Origin: an uncultured Acetatifactor sp. | GTDB taxonomy: Bacteria; Bacillota; Clostridia; Lachnospirales; Lachnospiraceae | NCBI GenBank assembly: GCA_947581865.1 | Contig: CANPWA010000017.1 | Coordinates: 1-64,000 of the forward strand | DNA length: 64,000 bases | Direction: 5' to 3' | Shown here: positions 1 through 8,241 of the stretch, piece by piece | Position numbering within the stretch: position 1 is the stretch's first letter | Layout: every line of letters begins with the position of its first letter | Notes under the pieces: generated by a model | What the model was told of the DNA's origin: nothing | What the model saw: the letters and a program-made list of their open reading frames with translations, nothing else | The model's database searches: none | Program-made: the position numbers and the translations under genes

Positions 1-7
1 AGTGATG

Positions 8-58
8 AGCCAGACGCCGCCAGCGATTAAGCTGACGGCGCTAATGTTATGACTGGCT
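8..58. other. Structured inverted repeat at left edge
   Basis: An outer AGCCAG/CTGGCT pair (8-13 and 53-58) encloses a 10-bp inner stem with one mismatch (about 18-40). It could be the end of a terminator for a gene outside the window, but no clear T-tract follows. It lies upstream of the gan promoter. Confidence 0.35.
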
Positions 59-109
59 ACTGTGTGAAAAGTAACATTTTTTATACCCGGGAAAATAATT
101 AAAATCCGG

Positions 110-138
110 TTGACAGTTTTTGGAAGCAATGTTATGAT
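110..138 (+). promoter_or_regulatory. Housekeeping promoter of the galactan operon
   Basis: TTGACA (110-115), a 17-base spacer and TATGAT (133-138) make a near-consensus SigA promoter. The ganS start lies about 80 bases downstream. A near-palindrome at 153-167 just after the -10 could be an operator, but this is weak. Confidence 0.8.
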
Positions 139-218
139 AAATACAGAACAACCGATTGCGCAAATCGCAGCGGTTGATTGCATGCGACGTAACATCAAAA
201 AATTGAAGGAGGATCATT

Positions 219-1529
219 ATGGGGAAAAAATTATTATCACTCGTGCTTGCAGGCACGATGATCGCAGGCGTTCTGAGCGGCTGCGGAGGAAACAGTAATT
301 CCGGGGGAGCATCTCAGAGCGCGGATAATTCCGCGGCATCCGCTTCCAGCACGGAGAGCGTGGCGGACAGCGATCCCATTGCCAATCTGATCGCGGCTAC
401 CACGGGGACGGTTCAGCTTACCGTGTGGGCATCCGAGGAAGATCAGGAGTTTACCCAGGGGCGTCTGGAAGACTTTAAGGCGCAGTATCCGGAGGTGACC
501 TTTGACATCACGCTGGGAGCGGAATCCGAGTCTAAGACAAAGGACGATATTCTGGTAGATATCGAGGCAGCCCCCGACGTATTTGCATTTGCGGACGATC
601 AGATCAATGAGCTGGTGGCTGCAGGCGCGCTTCAGCCCGTTGCCGCAACCTATACCTATGATGTGGCAAGTGAGAACGTGGCAGGTTCCGTTGAGGCTGC
701 AACGGTGGGCGGACAGCTCTATGCTTATCCCATGACAGCGGACAATGGTTACTTTATGTTTTATGATTCCTCCGTGTTTTCCGAGGAGGACATGAAGTCT
801 TTGGACACCATGATCGAGAAGGCAAAGGCAGCCGACCGCAAGATCGCCATCAATGCATCCGATGCCTGGTATCTCTATACTTTCTTTAAGGGAGCCGGTC
901 TGGAGCTGACCTTAAACGATGACCAGAGCAATTCCTGCAACTGGAACGGCGAGGGCGGAACGGATGTGGCACAGGCGATCCTGGATCTCTACAAGACAGG
1001 CGTGGTCGTGGATATGAACGATGGCGCACAGGCGACGGCCATCACGGAAGGAACCATTTGTGCATGTGTAAACGGTACCTGGAGAGCAGAGACCGCCCAG
1101 GAAGCATGGGGAGAGAACTATGCGGCGACCAAACTTCCCACCTTTACGGTGGCAGGCAAGCAGGTTCAGATGTCTTCCTTCTCCGGATATAAGCTTATCG
1201 GTGTAAATCCTTATTCCGACTATGTGGGCTGGTCCATGATCCTTGCAGAGTTTCTGACCAACTATGACTCCCAGGTTGCCCGCTATGAGGCGAGAGGTCT
1301 TGGACCCGCAAACCTTGCGGCAGCGGCATCCGATGCGGTACAGAGCGATCCCGCGATCTCGGCTTTGGCAGCTCAGGCGGAGTTTGCCACACCTCAGCGC
1401 GTAGGCGGCAACTACTGGTCTCCCGCCCAGACGCTCGGTCAGATCCTGGCATCCGGCAATCCCGACGGCACGGATCTTCAGACGCTTTTGGACACTGCCG
1501 TGGAGGGAATCTGTGCTCCTGTTCAGTAA
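219..1529 (+). CDS. ganS: Sugar ABC transporter substrate-binding lipoprotein
   Basis: This 436-aa protein has a lipoprotein signal peptide with lipobox LSGC (cysteine about residue 22) followed by a Ser/Ala/Asn-rich linker. The rest reads as an extracellular solute-binding protein of the maltose/cyclodextrin-binding type (VTVWAS-like start, two-lobe pattern). It would capture oligosaccharides outside the membrane and pass them to the two permeases downstream. The start has an AAGGAGG site 8 bases upstream. Neighbouring GH42 and GH53 enzymes point to beta-1,4-galacto-oligosaccharides as substrate, as in the Bacillus ganSPQAB operon; this is inferred from context, not from binding residues. 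Confidence 0.85.
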   Translation: MGKKLLSLVLAGTMIAGVLSGCGGNSNSGGASQSADNSAASASSTESVADSDPIANLIAATTGTVQLTVWASEEDQEFTQGRLEDFKAQYPEVTFDITLGAESESKTKDDILVDIEAAPDVFAFADDQINELVAAGALQPVAATYTYDVASENVAGSVEAATVGGQLYAYPMTADNGYFMFYDSSVFSEEDMKSLDTMIEKAKAADRKIAINASDAWYLYTFFKGAGLELTLNDDQSNSCNWNGEGGTDVAQAILDLYKTGVVVDMNDGAQATAITEGTICACVNGTWRAETAQEAWGENYAATKLPTFTVAGKQVQMSSFSGYKLIGVNPYSDYVGWSMILAEFLTNYDSQVARYEARGLGPANLAAAASDAVQSDPAISALAAQAEFATPQRVGGNYWSPAQTLGQILASGNPDGTDLQTLLDTAVEGICAPVQ

Positions 1530-1579
1530 ATGGATTATGAAACTTGGTTCCGGCATATGTTTTGCTTAGATTTAGGTGG

Positions 1580-1618
1580 AACGCCTCACTGCAGGGGAGG
1601 TAGCAGTGAGGCGTTTTC
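1580..1618 (+). terminator. Intra-operon hairpin terminator/attenuator
   Basis: A perfect 13-bp stem (1580-1592 with 1603-1615), a 10-base loop and a short T-rich tail lie between ganS and ganP. Partial termination here would make more binding protein than permease, a common arrangement in ABC importer operons. A second palindrome, TGCCTGCGCAGGCA (1676-1689), follows in the same gap. Confidence 0.75.
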
Positions 1619-1758
1619 TGACTTTGCGGCATCTGCCGGGTCACGATACATGCCGGGGCATGATACATGACTTTATGCCTGCGCAGGCACGGCACAAAGT
1701 CAACCGGGCGGACCTGACTCATTGCCTGGGGGAATCAATGCGGGAAGAGAGGGATGGT

Positions 1759-3186
1759 GTGAAAACAATGGGAAAATCAATAGCGAAATATTTTAAAGAG
1801 TGGGGTACTGCTCTGACAAAGGGGAGTCTTTGGGTAAAGCTCTCTTTGCTCTTCATGGGCGCGGGTTATTTTGGATGCGGTCAGGTGATGAACGGCATTC
1901 TGATGATGCTCGTGGAGGCGGTCTTTATTGTGTTTCTGGCATATTTCGGCGTGCCGAACCTGGCGAAGTTTGGAACGCTGGGAACCGTTCAGGCGCAGCA
2001 GATCTTTGATCCGGTGACCTTGCAGACAACGATGAATGACTATGACAATTCTTTCCTGATCCTGCTGTGTTCGGTCATCACCCTGTTTGTGATCGTTCTC
2101 TTTGTCATTTTCTGGTTCCAGAATCTTAAGACGGTCTACCGTCTGCAGTTAAAGAAGGCGGAGGGCGGACATATCAATACCTTTGCGGAGGATGTCCGTT
2201 CGCTCTTCAATCATAAATTTCACATTACGCTGCTGACGCTTCCGGCCATCGGGGTGATCCTGATGAACATCATCCCCATTTTGGTGCTGATCGCGGTGGC
2301 GTTCACCAACTATGACCAGCAGCATATGCCGCCCAACGCGCTGTTTACCTGGATCGGGTTTGGCAACTTTGCAAATCTGTTTACCAACAGCATCACGGTG
2401 AGCTTTGGCTATGCGTTTAGGAAGATTTTGGGCTGGACGCTTCTGTGGGCAGTGCTTGCCACCCTCACCACTTTCATCGGCGGGATCCTTCTGGCAAAGC
2501 TGATCAACAGCGCCACTACCAAATGGCCGGCCTTCTGGAGAACGCTCTTTGTCGTCTCCATCGCGGTTCCCCAGTTTGTGACATTGCTGTTGGTGCGGAA
2601 CTTTTTTGCGGATTCCGGAATCGTCAACACCGTCTGCTCCAACATCGGGCTGACGGATTTTTTAAAGAGCGTCGGGCTGGTGGGCAGCCATCTGACTTAC
2701 ATTCCGTTTCTGACCAATCCCAACTGGGCAAAGGTGATGATCGTGCTCATCAATATCTGGGTGGGCGTGCCCTATCAGATGCTGATCGCCACGGGCGTTC
2801 TGATGAATATTCCCACGGATCAGATCGAGAGCGCCAGACTGGACGGAGCCAGCAGCTTCCAGATCTTCTGCAAGATCACCATGCCCTATGTACTCTTTAT
2901 TCAGGGCCCTGCGCTGATCACGGACTTTGTGAAAAATATCAACAACTTTAATGTGATATATCTTCTGACACAGGATGTGTATATCACTTCCGACCAGCTT
3001 CTCGCAAACTCCAATGCGAAGGAAGTGGATCTGCTGGTAACCTGGCTGTTCAGGCTGACCAACGAGTATTACAACTATAAAATGGCGTCCGCCATCGGGA
3101 TCATCGTGTTTATCATTTGTGCCGCATTCACCCTGCTCTCGTTCTCCAGGATGATCGCAGGCAGCAGAGAGGAGGACTATAGGTGA
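1759..3186 (+). CDS. ganP: Sugar ABC transporter permease (MalF type)
   Basis: A polytopic inner-membrane permease of about 475 aa. The binding-protein-dependent transport signature is visible late in the protein (ESARLDGASSFQIF, the EAA loop that contacts the ATPase), with several hydrophobic segments before and after. An N-terminal extension with two or three membrane segments precedes the conserved domain, as in MalF/GanP. I chose GTG at 1759 because GAGAGGGA lies about 5 bases upstream; ATG at 1768 is the alternative. The frame stays open back to 1576, but that part overlaps the hairpin gap and looks noncoding. No ATPase gene is linked, so a shared MsmX-type ATPase elsewhere is likely. 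Confidence 0.85.
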   Translation: MKTMGKSIAKYFKEWGTALTKGSLWVKLSLLFMGAGYFGCGQVMNGILMMLVEAVFIVFLAYFGVPNLAKFGTLGTVQAQQIFDPVTLQTTMNDYDNSFLILLCSVITLFVIVLFVIFWFQNLKTVYRLQLKKAEGGHINTFAEDVRSLFNHKFHITLLTLPAIGVILMNIIPILVLIAVAFTNYDQQHMPPNALFTWIGFGNFANLFTNSITVSFGYAFRKILGWTLLWAVLATLTTFIGGILLAKLINSATTKWPAFWRTLFVVSIAVPQFVTLLLVRNFFADSGIVNTVCSNIGLTDFLKSVGLVGSHLTYIPFLTNPNWAKVMIVLINIWVGVPYQMLIATGVLMNIPTDQIESARLDGASSFQIFCKITMPYVLFIQGPALITDFVKNINNFNVIYLLTQDVYITSDQLLANSNAKEVDLLVTWLFRLTNEYYNYKMASAIGIIVFIICAAFTLLSFSRMIAGSREEDYR

Positions 3187-4034
3187 TGAAAACGAAAAAG
3201 ATGATAGGGACGGTTTTACAGCATGTGCTTCTGGCGATCCTGGCGGTCATCTGGCTGATACCCATCGTGTGGCTGGTGGCCACGGCGTTCAGCGGCTATA
3301 AGGGAATCAACATCGCGCACTTTTTCCCGCAGAGCTGGTCATTGGATAATTTCCGACAGTTGCTCTTTGAGCCGGATTCGGTGGTGCAGTACGGCGCCTG
3401 GTTTAAGAATACACTGATCATAGCCATCTTCACCTGTATCATTTCCACCATCTTTGTGGTGATGGTCAGCTATGCCATGAGCTGTATGCGTTTTAACGGC
3501 AGGAAGAGCCTGATGAGCTTCTCCCTGATCCTGAATATGTTCCCGGGACCTCTTCTCATGATCGCGGTCTATTTTGTCATGAAGATGATCGGGCTGACCA
3601 ACAGTCATGTGGGCATGATCATCGTATACTCTGCGGGCTCCGGGCTGGGCTTTCTGATCGTGAAGGGATTTATGGATACCATACCCACCTCTCTGCGGGA
3701 GGCGGCAAAGATCGAGGGAGCTTCCGAGGCGGCGATCTTTCTGAAGGTGGTGATCCCTCTCTGCAAGCCCATCATCGTATATCAGATCATCAGCTCTTTC
3801 CTGATCCCCTGGGGCGATTTCGTCCTGGCAAAGCTGATGTTAAATTCGGGAATCTCCTCCGATTTCACCATTGCGATCGGACTGTATAATATGCTGGAGA
3901 AATCCCTGATCAACAAGTATTTTGCAGTGTTCTGCGCCGGCGGGCTGCTGGTATCCATCCCCATCTCGATCCTCTTTGTCATCATGCAGAGATGTTATGT
4001 CTCCGGTGTGACCAGCGGAGCCGTGAAGGGATAG
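3186..4034 (+). CDS. ganQ: Sugar ABC transporter permease (MalG type)
   Basis: A 282-aa inner-membrane permease with six predicted hydrophobic segments and the EAA-loop motif (REAAKIEGASEAAIF) near residue 180. It pairs with the upstream MalF-type subunit. Its start overlaps the upstream stop: ATG at 3186 shares one base with the TGA, and GTG at 3183 is equally possible. GGAGG at 3171-3175 serves either start, and translational coupling is likely. Confidence 0.88.
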   Translation: MKTKKMIGTVLQHVLLAILAVIWLIPIVWLVATAFSGYKGINIAHFFPQSWSLDNFRQLLFEPDSVVQYGAWFKNTLIIAIFTCIISTIFVVMVSYAMSCMRFNGRKSLMSFSLILNMFPGPLLMIAVYFVMKMIGLTNSHVGMIIVYSAGSGLGFLIVKGFMDTIPTSLREAAKIEGASEAAIFLKVVIPLCKPIIVYQIISSFLIPWGDFVLAKLMLNSGISSDFTIAIGLYNMLEKSLINKYFAVFCAGGLLVSIPISILFVIMQRCYVSGVTSGAVKG

Positions 4035-4096
4035 GGCTGATCTGACGAAAAAAGATCGCCGTGGGGCAGAAAATAAGACAGAAGGAGACAGGGAAA

Positions 4097-5938
4097 ATGA
4101 ACAAAACATTTGTGGTAAATATCATTCATCGTCCGGAGATGGTTCCCGAATACGCTGAGAAAGTCACGGGACAGGGAAAGGCGGAGGACATTGGAAGAAA
4201 GGCGCTCCTGACGGAGTCTCTGGATATTTTCCGGTTCCAGCAGGACACCGCGCACAAAAACGGTCTGAAGGTCACCATTCAGATGACCTATGCCAGTCTG
4301 TTCAATGACGAGGCGGTCCAGATCGCCAAGGAGCATCATGACACTTATGGGGATGAGATCGCCCTATCCCTTCTGGGGCTTCCCTGCAAGGAATTCCGGG
4401 AGAAATACAAGACCAAGGATTTCTGCATCTGGATGTTTTCCATGGAAGACAAAAAGAACATTGTGGACGATGTGTTCGGCAAGTTTCATGAGCGGTTCGG
4501 GTTCTATCCCGAGTCCACGGGCTCCTATTACATGGATGCGGAGCTGACCAATTATATCAAAGAAAAATATCCCATGGTAAAATGTGCCGTTGCCACCTGC
4601 TGGGAGGAGGGCCCTAAAGCCTATCACACCTGCAACAATTCCTGGTACACCCTGTTTGACGGCGGTCCCTGGAATCCCTGGATCCCCTCCAGGCAGAACA
4701 CCCACGCGCCGGCGGCCAATGAGGCGGAGGACAGCGGGATCGTGGCCATCCCTCATCTCTCCCGGGATCTGCTGGCATGCTATGACGGAAACGGCTCCAA
4801 TTTCGGAACCCATCCGCAGAACGTGCTCAGAGGCATGATCTATGACACCAAGACCTGGGAGTATCCGTATCTGTACAATCTCATCGATCAGTACAGACAT
4901 CTGGCCAAGTACAACAACGGTTACTCCTACAATATGATGTTTGTGGGTCCCGGCTGGCTGAACAAGATGGGAAGATGGGAACAGCCCTATGAGCTTTTAA
5001 AGAAATCCTATGAGGACGGCATGGCATATTACGGACAACTCAAAAAGGAAGGGCAGCTTGTGGATATGACCATGGCGGAGTTCGCCGATTTCTACCGCGC
5101 CAACAAAACCTACACCGAACCGGAGTGCGCGCTGTGGAAGGATATTCTCTACGGCTCCAATAAGCAGCTTTTCTGGTATGTGGACCCCTATATGAGAGCC
5201 TGTGTGAACATGGATCAGGGCGGCGCCATCGTGGATCTGCGCCCCTATGCGGCGAAGCTCAAATGGGAGGTGGGAATCGGAACAAAGCATGTGCAGGACG
5301 CCTCCTATCCTTTCCTGATCCAGGAGAAGTACCGGGCAGGCTACTTTACCCACTATGCGGGGGAGGGCACCGTGCGCAGCGCGAAGATCTGCCACGCCGG
5401 CGAGGAGGTGGATCTGTGCCTGTGCAGAACCCATGCCGTCTTTTCCCAGGAGGGAAGCACCCGTGTGCTGACATTGGATCCGGTGGATATCGAGTTTGAG
5501 GATCTGACCGTCAAGATTCAGACCAGGGTGTGCTTCGAGGAGGGCGCCTCCAATATCCGCATGGAGCGTCATATTCTGGAGATGAGCGATCCCGCTGCGG
5601 ATGTGACCATCAATGAGTATATGGTGGGATGCTATGGAACCACGGAGTACCCCGAGGATATGACGGGGATCACCCTGAGCGTGTCCGACGGCGCAAAGGC
5701 GCAGGAAATCGCGTATGAGTACAAGTGCAGGGAGGCGGTCATGCCCGGCGGCAGAGCGGCGGCAGCGGTCATTCCCGCCATAGAGACAAAGGTCTCTCTC
5801 ACCGCAAAGACCGGGGACGGCGAAGCCTACATCCGGGAAGGATATGCGTTCTCGCCCATGTTTACGCTGGGATTTCAGAAAAAACTGCATGACAAGGAGG
5901 TTGTAGTGACATGGCTCAATCTGGAAAAGGCAAATTAA
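4097..5938 (+). CDS. Uncharacterised protein of galactan operon, possible DUF3863/deacetylase-like
   Basis: This 613-aa cytosolic protein has no signal peptide or membrane segment. The N-terminal ~330 residues contain aromatic/acidic motifs (FGFYPESTGSYYMDAE, WYTLFDGGPWNPW, IPHLSRDLLACYD) that remind me of the DUF3863 family, thought to have a deacetylase/glycosidase-like barrel; I could not confirm this by search. The C-terminal ~250 residues look beta-rich. It sits between the importer and GH42, so a role on imported galactan fragments (debranching or removal of a substituent) is the natural inference. ATG 4097 was chosen for its AAGGAG site 9 bases upstream. A real gene, with unknown reaction. 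Confidence 0.75.
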   Translation: MNKTFVVNIIHRPEMVPEYAEKVTGQGKAEDIGRKALLTESLDIFRFQQDTAHKNGLKVTIQMTYASLFNDEAVQIAKEHHDTYGDEIALSLLGLPCKEFREKYKTKDFCIWMFSMEDKKNIVDDVFGKFHERFGFYPESTGSYYMDAELTNYIKEKYPMVKCAVATCWEEGPKAYHTCNNSWYTLFDGGPWNPWIPSRQNTHAPAANEAEDSGIVAIPHLSRDLLACYDGNGSNFGTHPQNVLRGMIYDTKTWEYPYLYNLIDQYRHLAKYNNGYSYNMMFVGPGWLNKMGRWEQPYELLKKSYEDGMAYYGQLKKEGQLVDMTMAEFADFYRANKTYTEPECALWKDILYGSNKQLFWYVDPYMRACVNMDQGGAIVDLRPYAAKLKWEVGIGTKHVQDASYPFLIQEKYRAGYFTHYAGEGTVRSAKICHAGEEVDLCLCRTHAVFSQEGSTRVLTLDPVDIEFEDLTVKIQTRVCFEEGASNIRMERHILEMSDPAADVTINEYMVGCYGTTEYPEDMTGITLSVSDGAKAQEIAYEYKCREAVMPGGRAAAAVIPAIETKVSLTAKTGDGEAYIREGYAFSPMFTLGFQKKLHDKEVVVTWLNLEKAN

Positions 5939-6123
5939 ACTTCAGATGTCCCTCCTGCTTTATGAGAGATCTGGATATCGATATGTTTTATGACAAGGAC
6001 AAGAAAGAGTATTACTGTATGCGCTGTCAGTATACCGGAACGGAGGAGGACGTGCTGGCCAAAAATGAGATGGTACGTTTTCGCTATCGCAGGATGATGG
6101 AGCGCATCACGGATTTTGACTGA
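5911..6123 (+). CDS. Small zinc-ribbon protein
   Basis: A 70-aa protein with two CxxC knuckles (CPSC at 13-16 and CMRC at 36-39) 19 residues apart, typical of a single zinc ribbon, then a basic C-terminal helix (RFRYRRMMER). Its start overlaps the end of the previous gene by 28 bases and has AAGGAGG just upstream, so translation is probably coupled. The partner and role are unknown; a nucleic-acid or protein-binding accessory is possible. A strong hairpin follows directly. Confidence 0.75.
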   Translation: MAQSGKGKLNFRCPSCFMRDLDIDMFYDKDKKEYYCMRCQYTGTEEDVLAKNEMVRFRYRRMMERITDFD

Positions 6124-6127
6124 TTGT

Positions 6128-6168
6128 ATTCCGGTGTCTGCTGGCGTAGATGCAGACGCCGGAATTTT
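6128..6168 (+). terminator. Second intra-operon hairpin
   Basis: A 14-bp stem (6128-6141 with 6152-6165, one T-G pair), a 10-base loop and a short T-tail lie between the zinc-ribbon gene and GH42. It is similar in size to the hairpin after ganS. It may reduce or condition expression of the two glycosidases. Confidence 0.7.
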
Positions 6169-6197
6169 GTATGTTTGGCAAAAAGGAGATCTGGAGT

Positions 6198-8240
6198 ATG
6201 GAGAGAAAGATACTTTTTCCACAGGTGGACGGGCTGCTCCACGGAGGAGATTACAATCCGGAACAATGGCTGGACAGACCGGACATTCTGGAGGAAGATG
6301 TGCGGATGATGAAGAAGGCCGGGATCAATTCCGCGACGCTGGGGGTTTTTTCCTGGGCGGCGTATGAGCCTTCGGAGGGAGAGTATCATTTTGAGTGGCT
6401 CACGGACTGCATTGAGCGCCTGTATCAAAACGGCATTTACACGATCCTGGCGACTCCCAGCGGGGCAAGACCGGCGTGGCTGGATCAGAAGTATCCGGAA
6501 GCCATGCGGGTGGATTCCTATGGCGTGCGGTATCATCACGGAGTGCGGGAAAACCATTGCATGTCCTCCCCGGTGTTCAGGGAGAAGGTGCAAAATATCA
6601 TCACAAGGCTCCACGGGGCGGCGGGGGATCATCCGGGAATCATCCAGTGGCATATCTCCAATGAATTTGGCGGGGAGTGCTATTGCCCCCTTTGTGTCAA
6701 AAGATTTCGGAGTTATCTGAAGGAAAAGTTTGACGGAGATATTGAAAAATTGAACCACGCATGGTGGACTCCCTTTTGGAGTCATCAGTACAGTGATTTT
6801 GAACAGATCGAGCCGCCTTATCAGAACGGCGAGTACAGTATTATGGGGCTGAAGCTGGAGTGGCGCAGATTCACCACATGGAATATGACGGATTATATGA
6901 ATTTTGAGATCGATATCCTGAGGAAACTGACGCCCGGAAGACCTGTGACGACCAATTTTATGCAGCTGTACAACGGATTGGATTATCGTGTAATGGCGCA
7001 GTCGCTGGATATGATCTCCTGGGATTCCTATCCGGCCTTCCACAACGATTATGAGTCTCTGGCAGACACCATGGCACACAATGCCTTTGACCACGCCGTG
7101 ATGCGTTCCATGAAAAAAGACCGTCCCTTTATGCTTATGGAAAGCGCCCCCGGGCTGGTCAACTGGCACAGATTTAACAAACTGAAACGTCCCGGAATCC
7201 ATCGATTGTTCTCCCTTCATGCGCTGGGCTGCGGCTCGGACACGGTGCAGTATTTTCAGTGGAGAAAAAGCAGGGGATCCTATGAACAATTTCATGGGGC
7301 AGTGGTGGATCACCTGGGGACGGATGACACGAGAGTTTTCAGGGAAGTGGAGAAGCTTGGGGAGGAATTGAAAAAATTAAAAGCCATTTCAGGGAGCCTG
7401 GTGAAAGCGAAGGCGGCGCTGATCCTTGACTGGGATGTGATGTGGGCTGTGGAGGATATGAGAGGGCTGTCCGATGAGACCAAGAGATATGCCGAAACCT
7501 GTGAGGAGATTTACAGGGCGTTCGTGAGGCTGGGGGTGGATGTGGATGTCATCAGCCAGACGGACCCATTCGACGACTATCGTGTCATAGCGGCGCCCAT
7601 GCTCTATCTGCTCAAAGAAGGCGTGGCTGAGAGGATGTCGGATTTTGTGGAGAGGGGAGGGGAACTGCTTGCAACCTATCTGACGGGATATGTGGATGCC
7701 GACACACTCTGTTATCTCAATGGTTTTCCCGGGGACGGTCTGAACGATCTTTTCGGAATTGTCAGCGAGGAGATCGACACTCTTTATCCCACGGACAGAA
7801 ACGGTGTGTCCTTTTCCGATGACGGGACGGAGGGAGAAGTCAGAGACTATGCGGAGCGTCTGAGGGTGAAGGATGCCCGGGTGCTGGGCGTCTATACCCG
7901 GGATTTCTACGCCGGGGAGCCTGCGGTCACCGTGAGACAAAAGGGGCGGGGGCATGCCTGGTATCTTGGATGCAGAATGGATATGGCGCATACGAAAGAG
8001 CTATTGGCAGGGATGCTGGACAACGCCGGTGTGGAGAGGAAAGATCTGCCCCCGGATGTGGAGTTCCATGTGCGCGCCTGCGACGGGCACAGATATGAAT
8101 TTTATTTCAATATGGGTACAGAGACCGCTGCCGTCCATGGGGTGACAGGGCAGGATCTGCTGACAGAAAAGACAGTGGAAGGCACTTTGGTTCTTGAGAG
8201 TATGGGAGCGGCGGTCATCGCCACAGAGAGGGAGGAATGA
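6198..8240 (+). CDS. ganA: GH42 beta-galactosidase
   Basis: This 680-aa intracellular enzyme hydrolyses terminal beta-galactose from galacto-oligosaccharides. The GH42 acid/base motif HISNEFG puts the catalytic Glu near 156, and the nucleophile motif MLMESAPG puts the other Glu near 315. The zinc site of GH42 is complete by eye: Cys near 121, 161, 163 and 166 (ECYCPLC). The trimerisation and C-terminal beta domains follow. ATG 6198 was chosen because AAGGAG lies 9 bases upstream and family members start at this point (HGGDYNPEQW near residue 15). It is one base from the GH53 gene. Confidence 0.93.
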   Translation: MERKILFPQVDGLLHGGDYNPEQWLDRPDILEEDVRMMKKAGINSATLGVFSWAAYEPSEGEYHFEWLTDCIERLYQNGIYTILATPSGARPAWLDQKYPEAMRVDSYGVRYHHGVRENHCMSSPVFREKVQNIITRLHGAAGDHPGIIQWHISNEFGGECYCPLCVKRFRSYLKEKFDGDIEKLNHAWWTPFWSHQYSDFEQIEPPYQNGEYSIMGLKLEWRRFTTWNMTDYMNFEIDILRKLTPGRPVTTNFMQLYNGLDYRVMAQSLDMISWDSYPAFHNDYESLADTMAHNAFDHAVMRSMKKDRPFMLMESAPGLVNWHRFNKLKRPGIHRLFSLHALGCGSDTVQYFQWRKSRGSYEQFHGAVVDHLGTDDTRVFREVEKLGEELKKLKAISGSLVKAKAALILDWDVMWAVEDMRGLSDETKRYAETCEEIYRAFVRLGVDVDVISQTDPFDDYRVIAAPMLYLLKEGVAERMSDFVERGGELLATYLTGYVDADTLCYLNGFPGDGLNDLFGIVSEEIDTLYPTDRNGVSFSDDGTEGEVRDYAERLRVKDARVLGVYTRDFYAGEPAVTVRQKGRGHAWYLGCRMDMAHTKELLAGMLDNAGVERKDLPPDVEFHVRACDGHRYEFYFNMGTETAAVHGVTGQDLLTEKTVEGTLVLESMGAAVIATEREE

Positions 8241-8241
8241 T

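Noticed and set aside
153..167. Operator palindrome of a LacI-type repressor
   Set aside because: It is one base short of symmetric, and no repressor gene with a DNA-binding domain is linked, so it is mentioned only as a weak possibility.
6084..7313. Long open frame on the minus strand opposite the GH42 gene
   Set aside because: It mirrors GH42 codon bias, has no family motif and no ribosome site.
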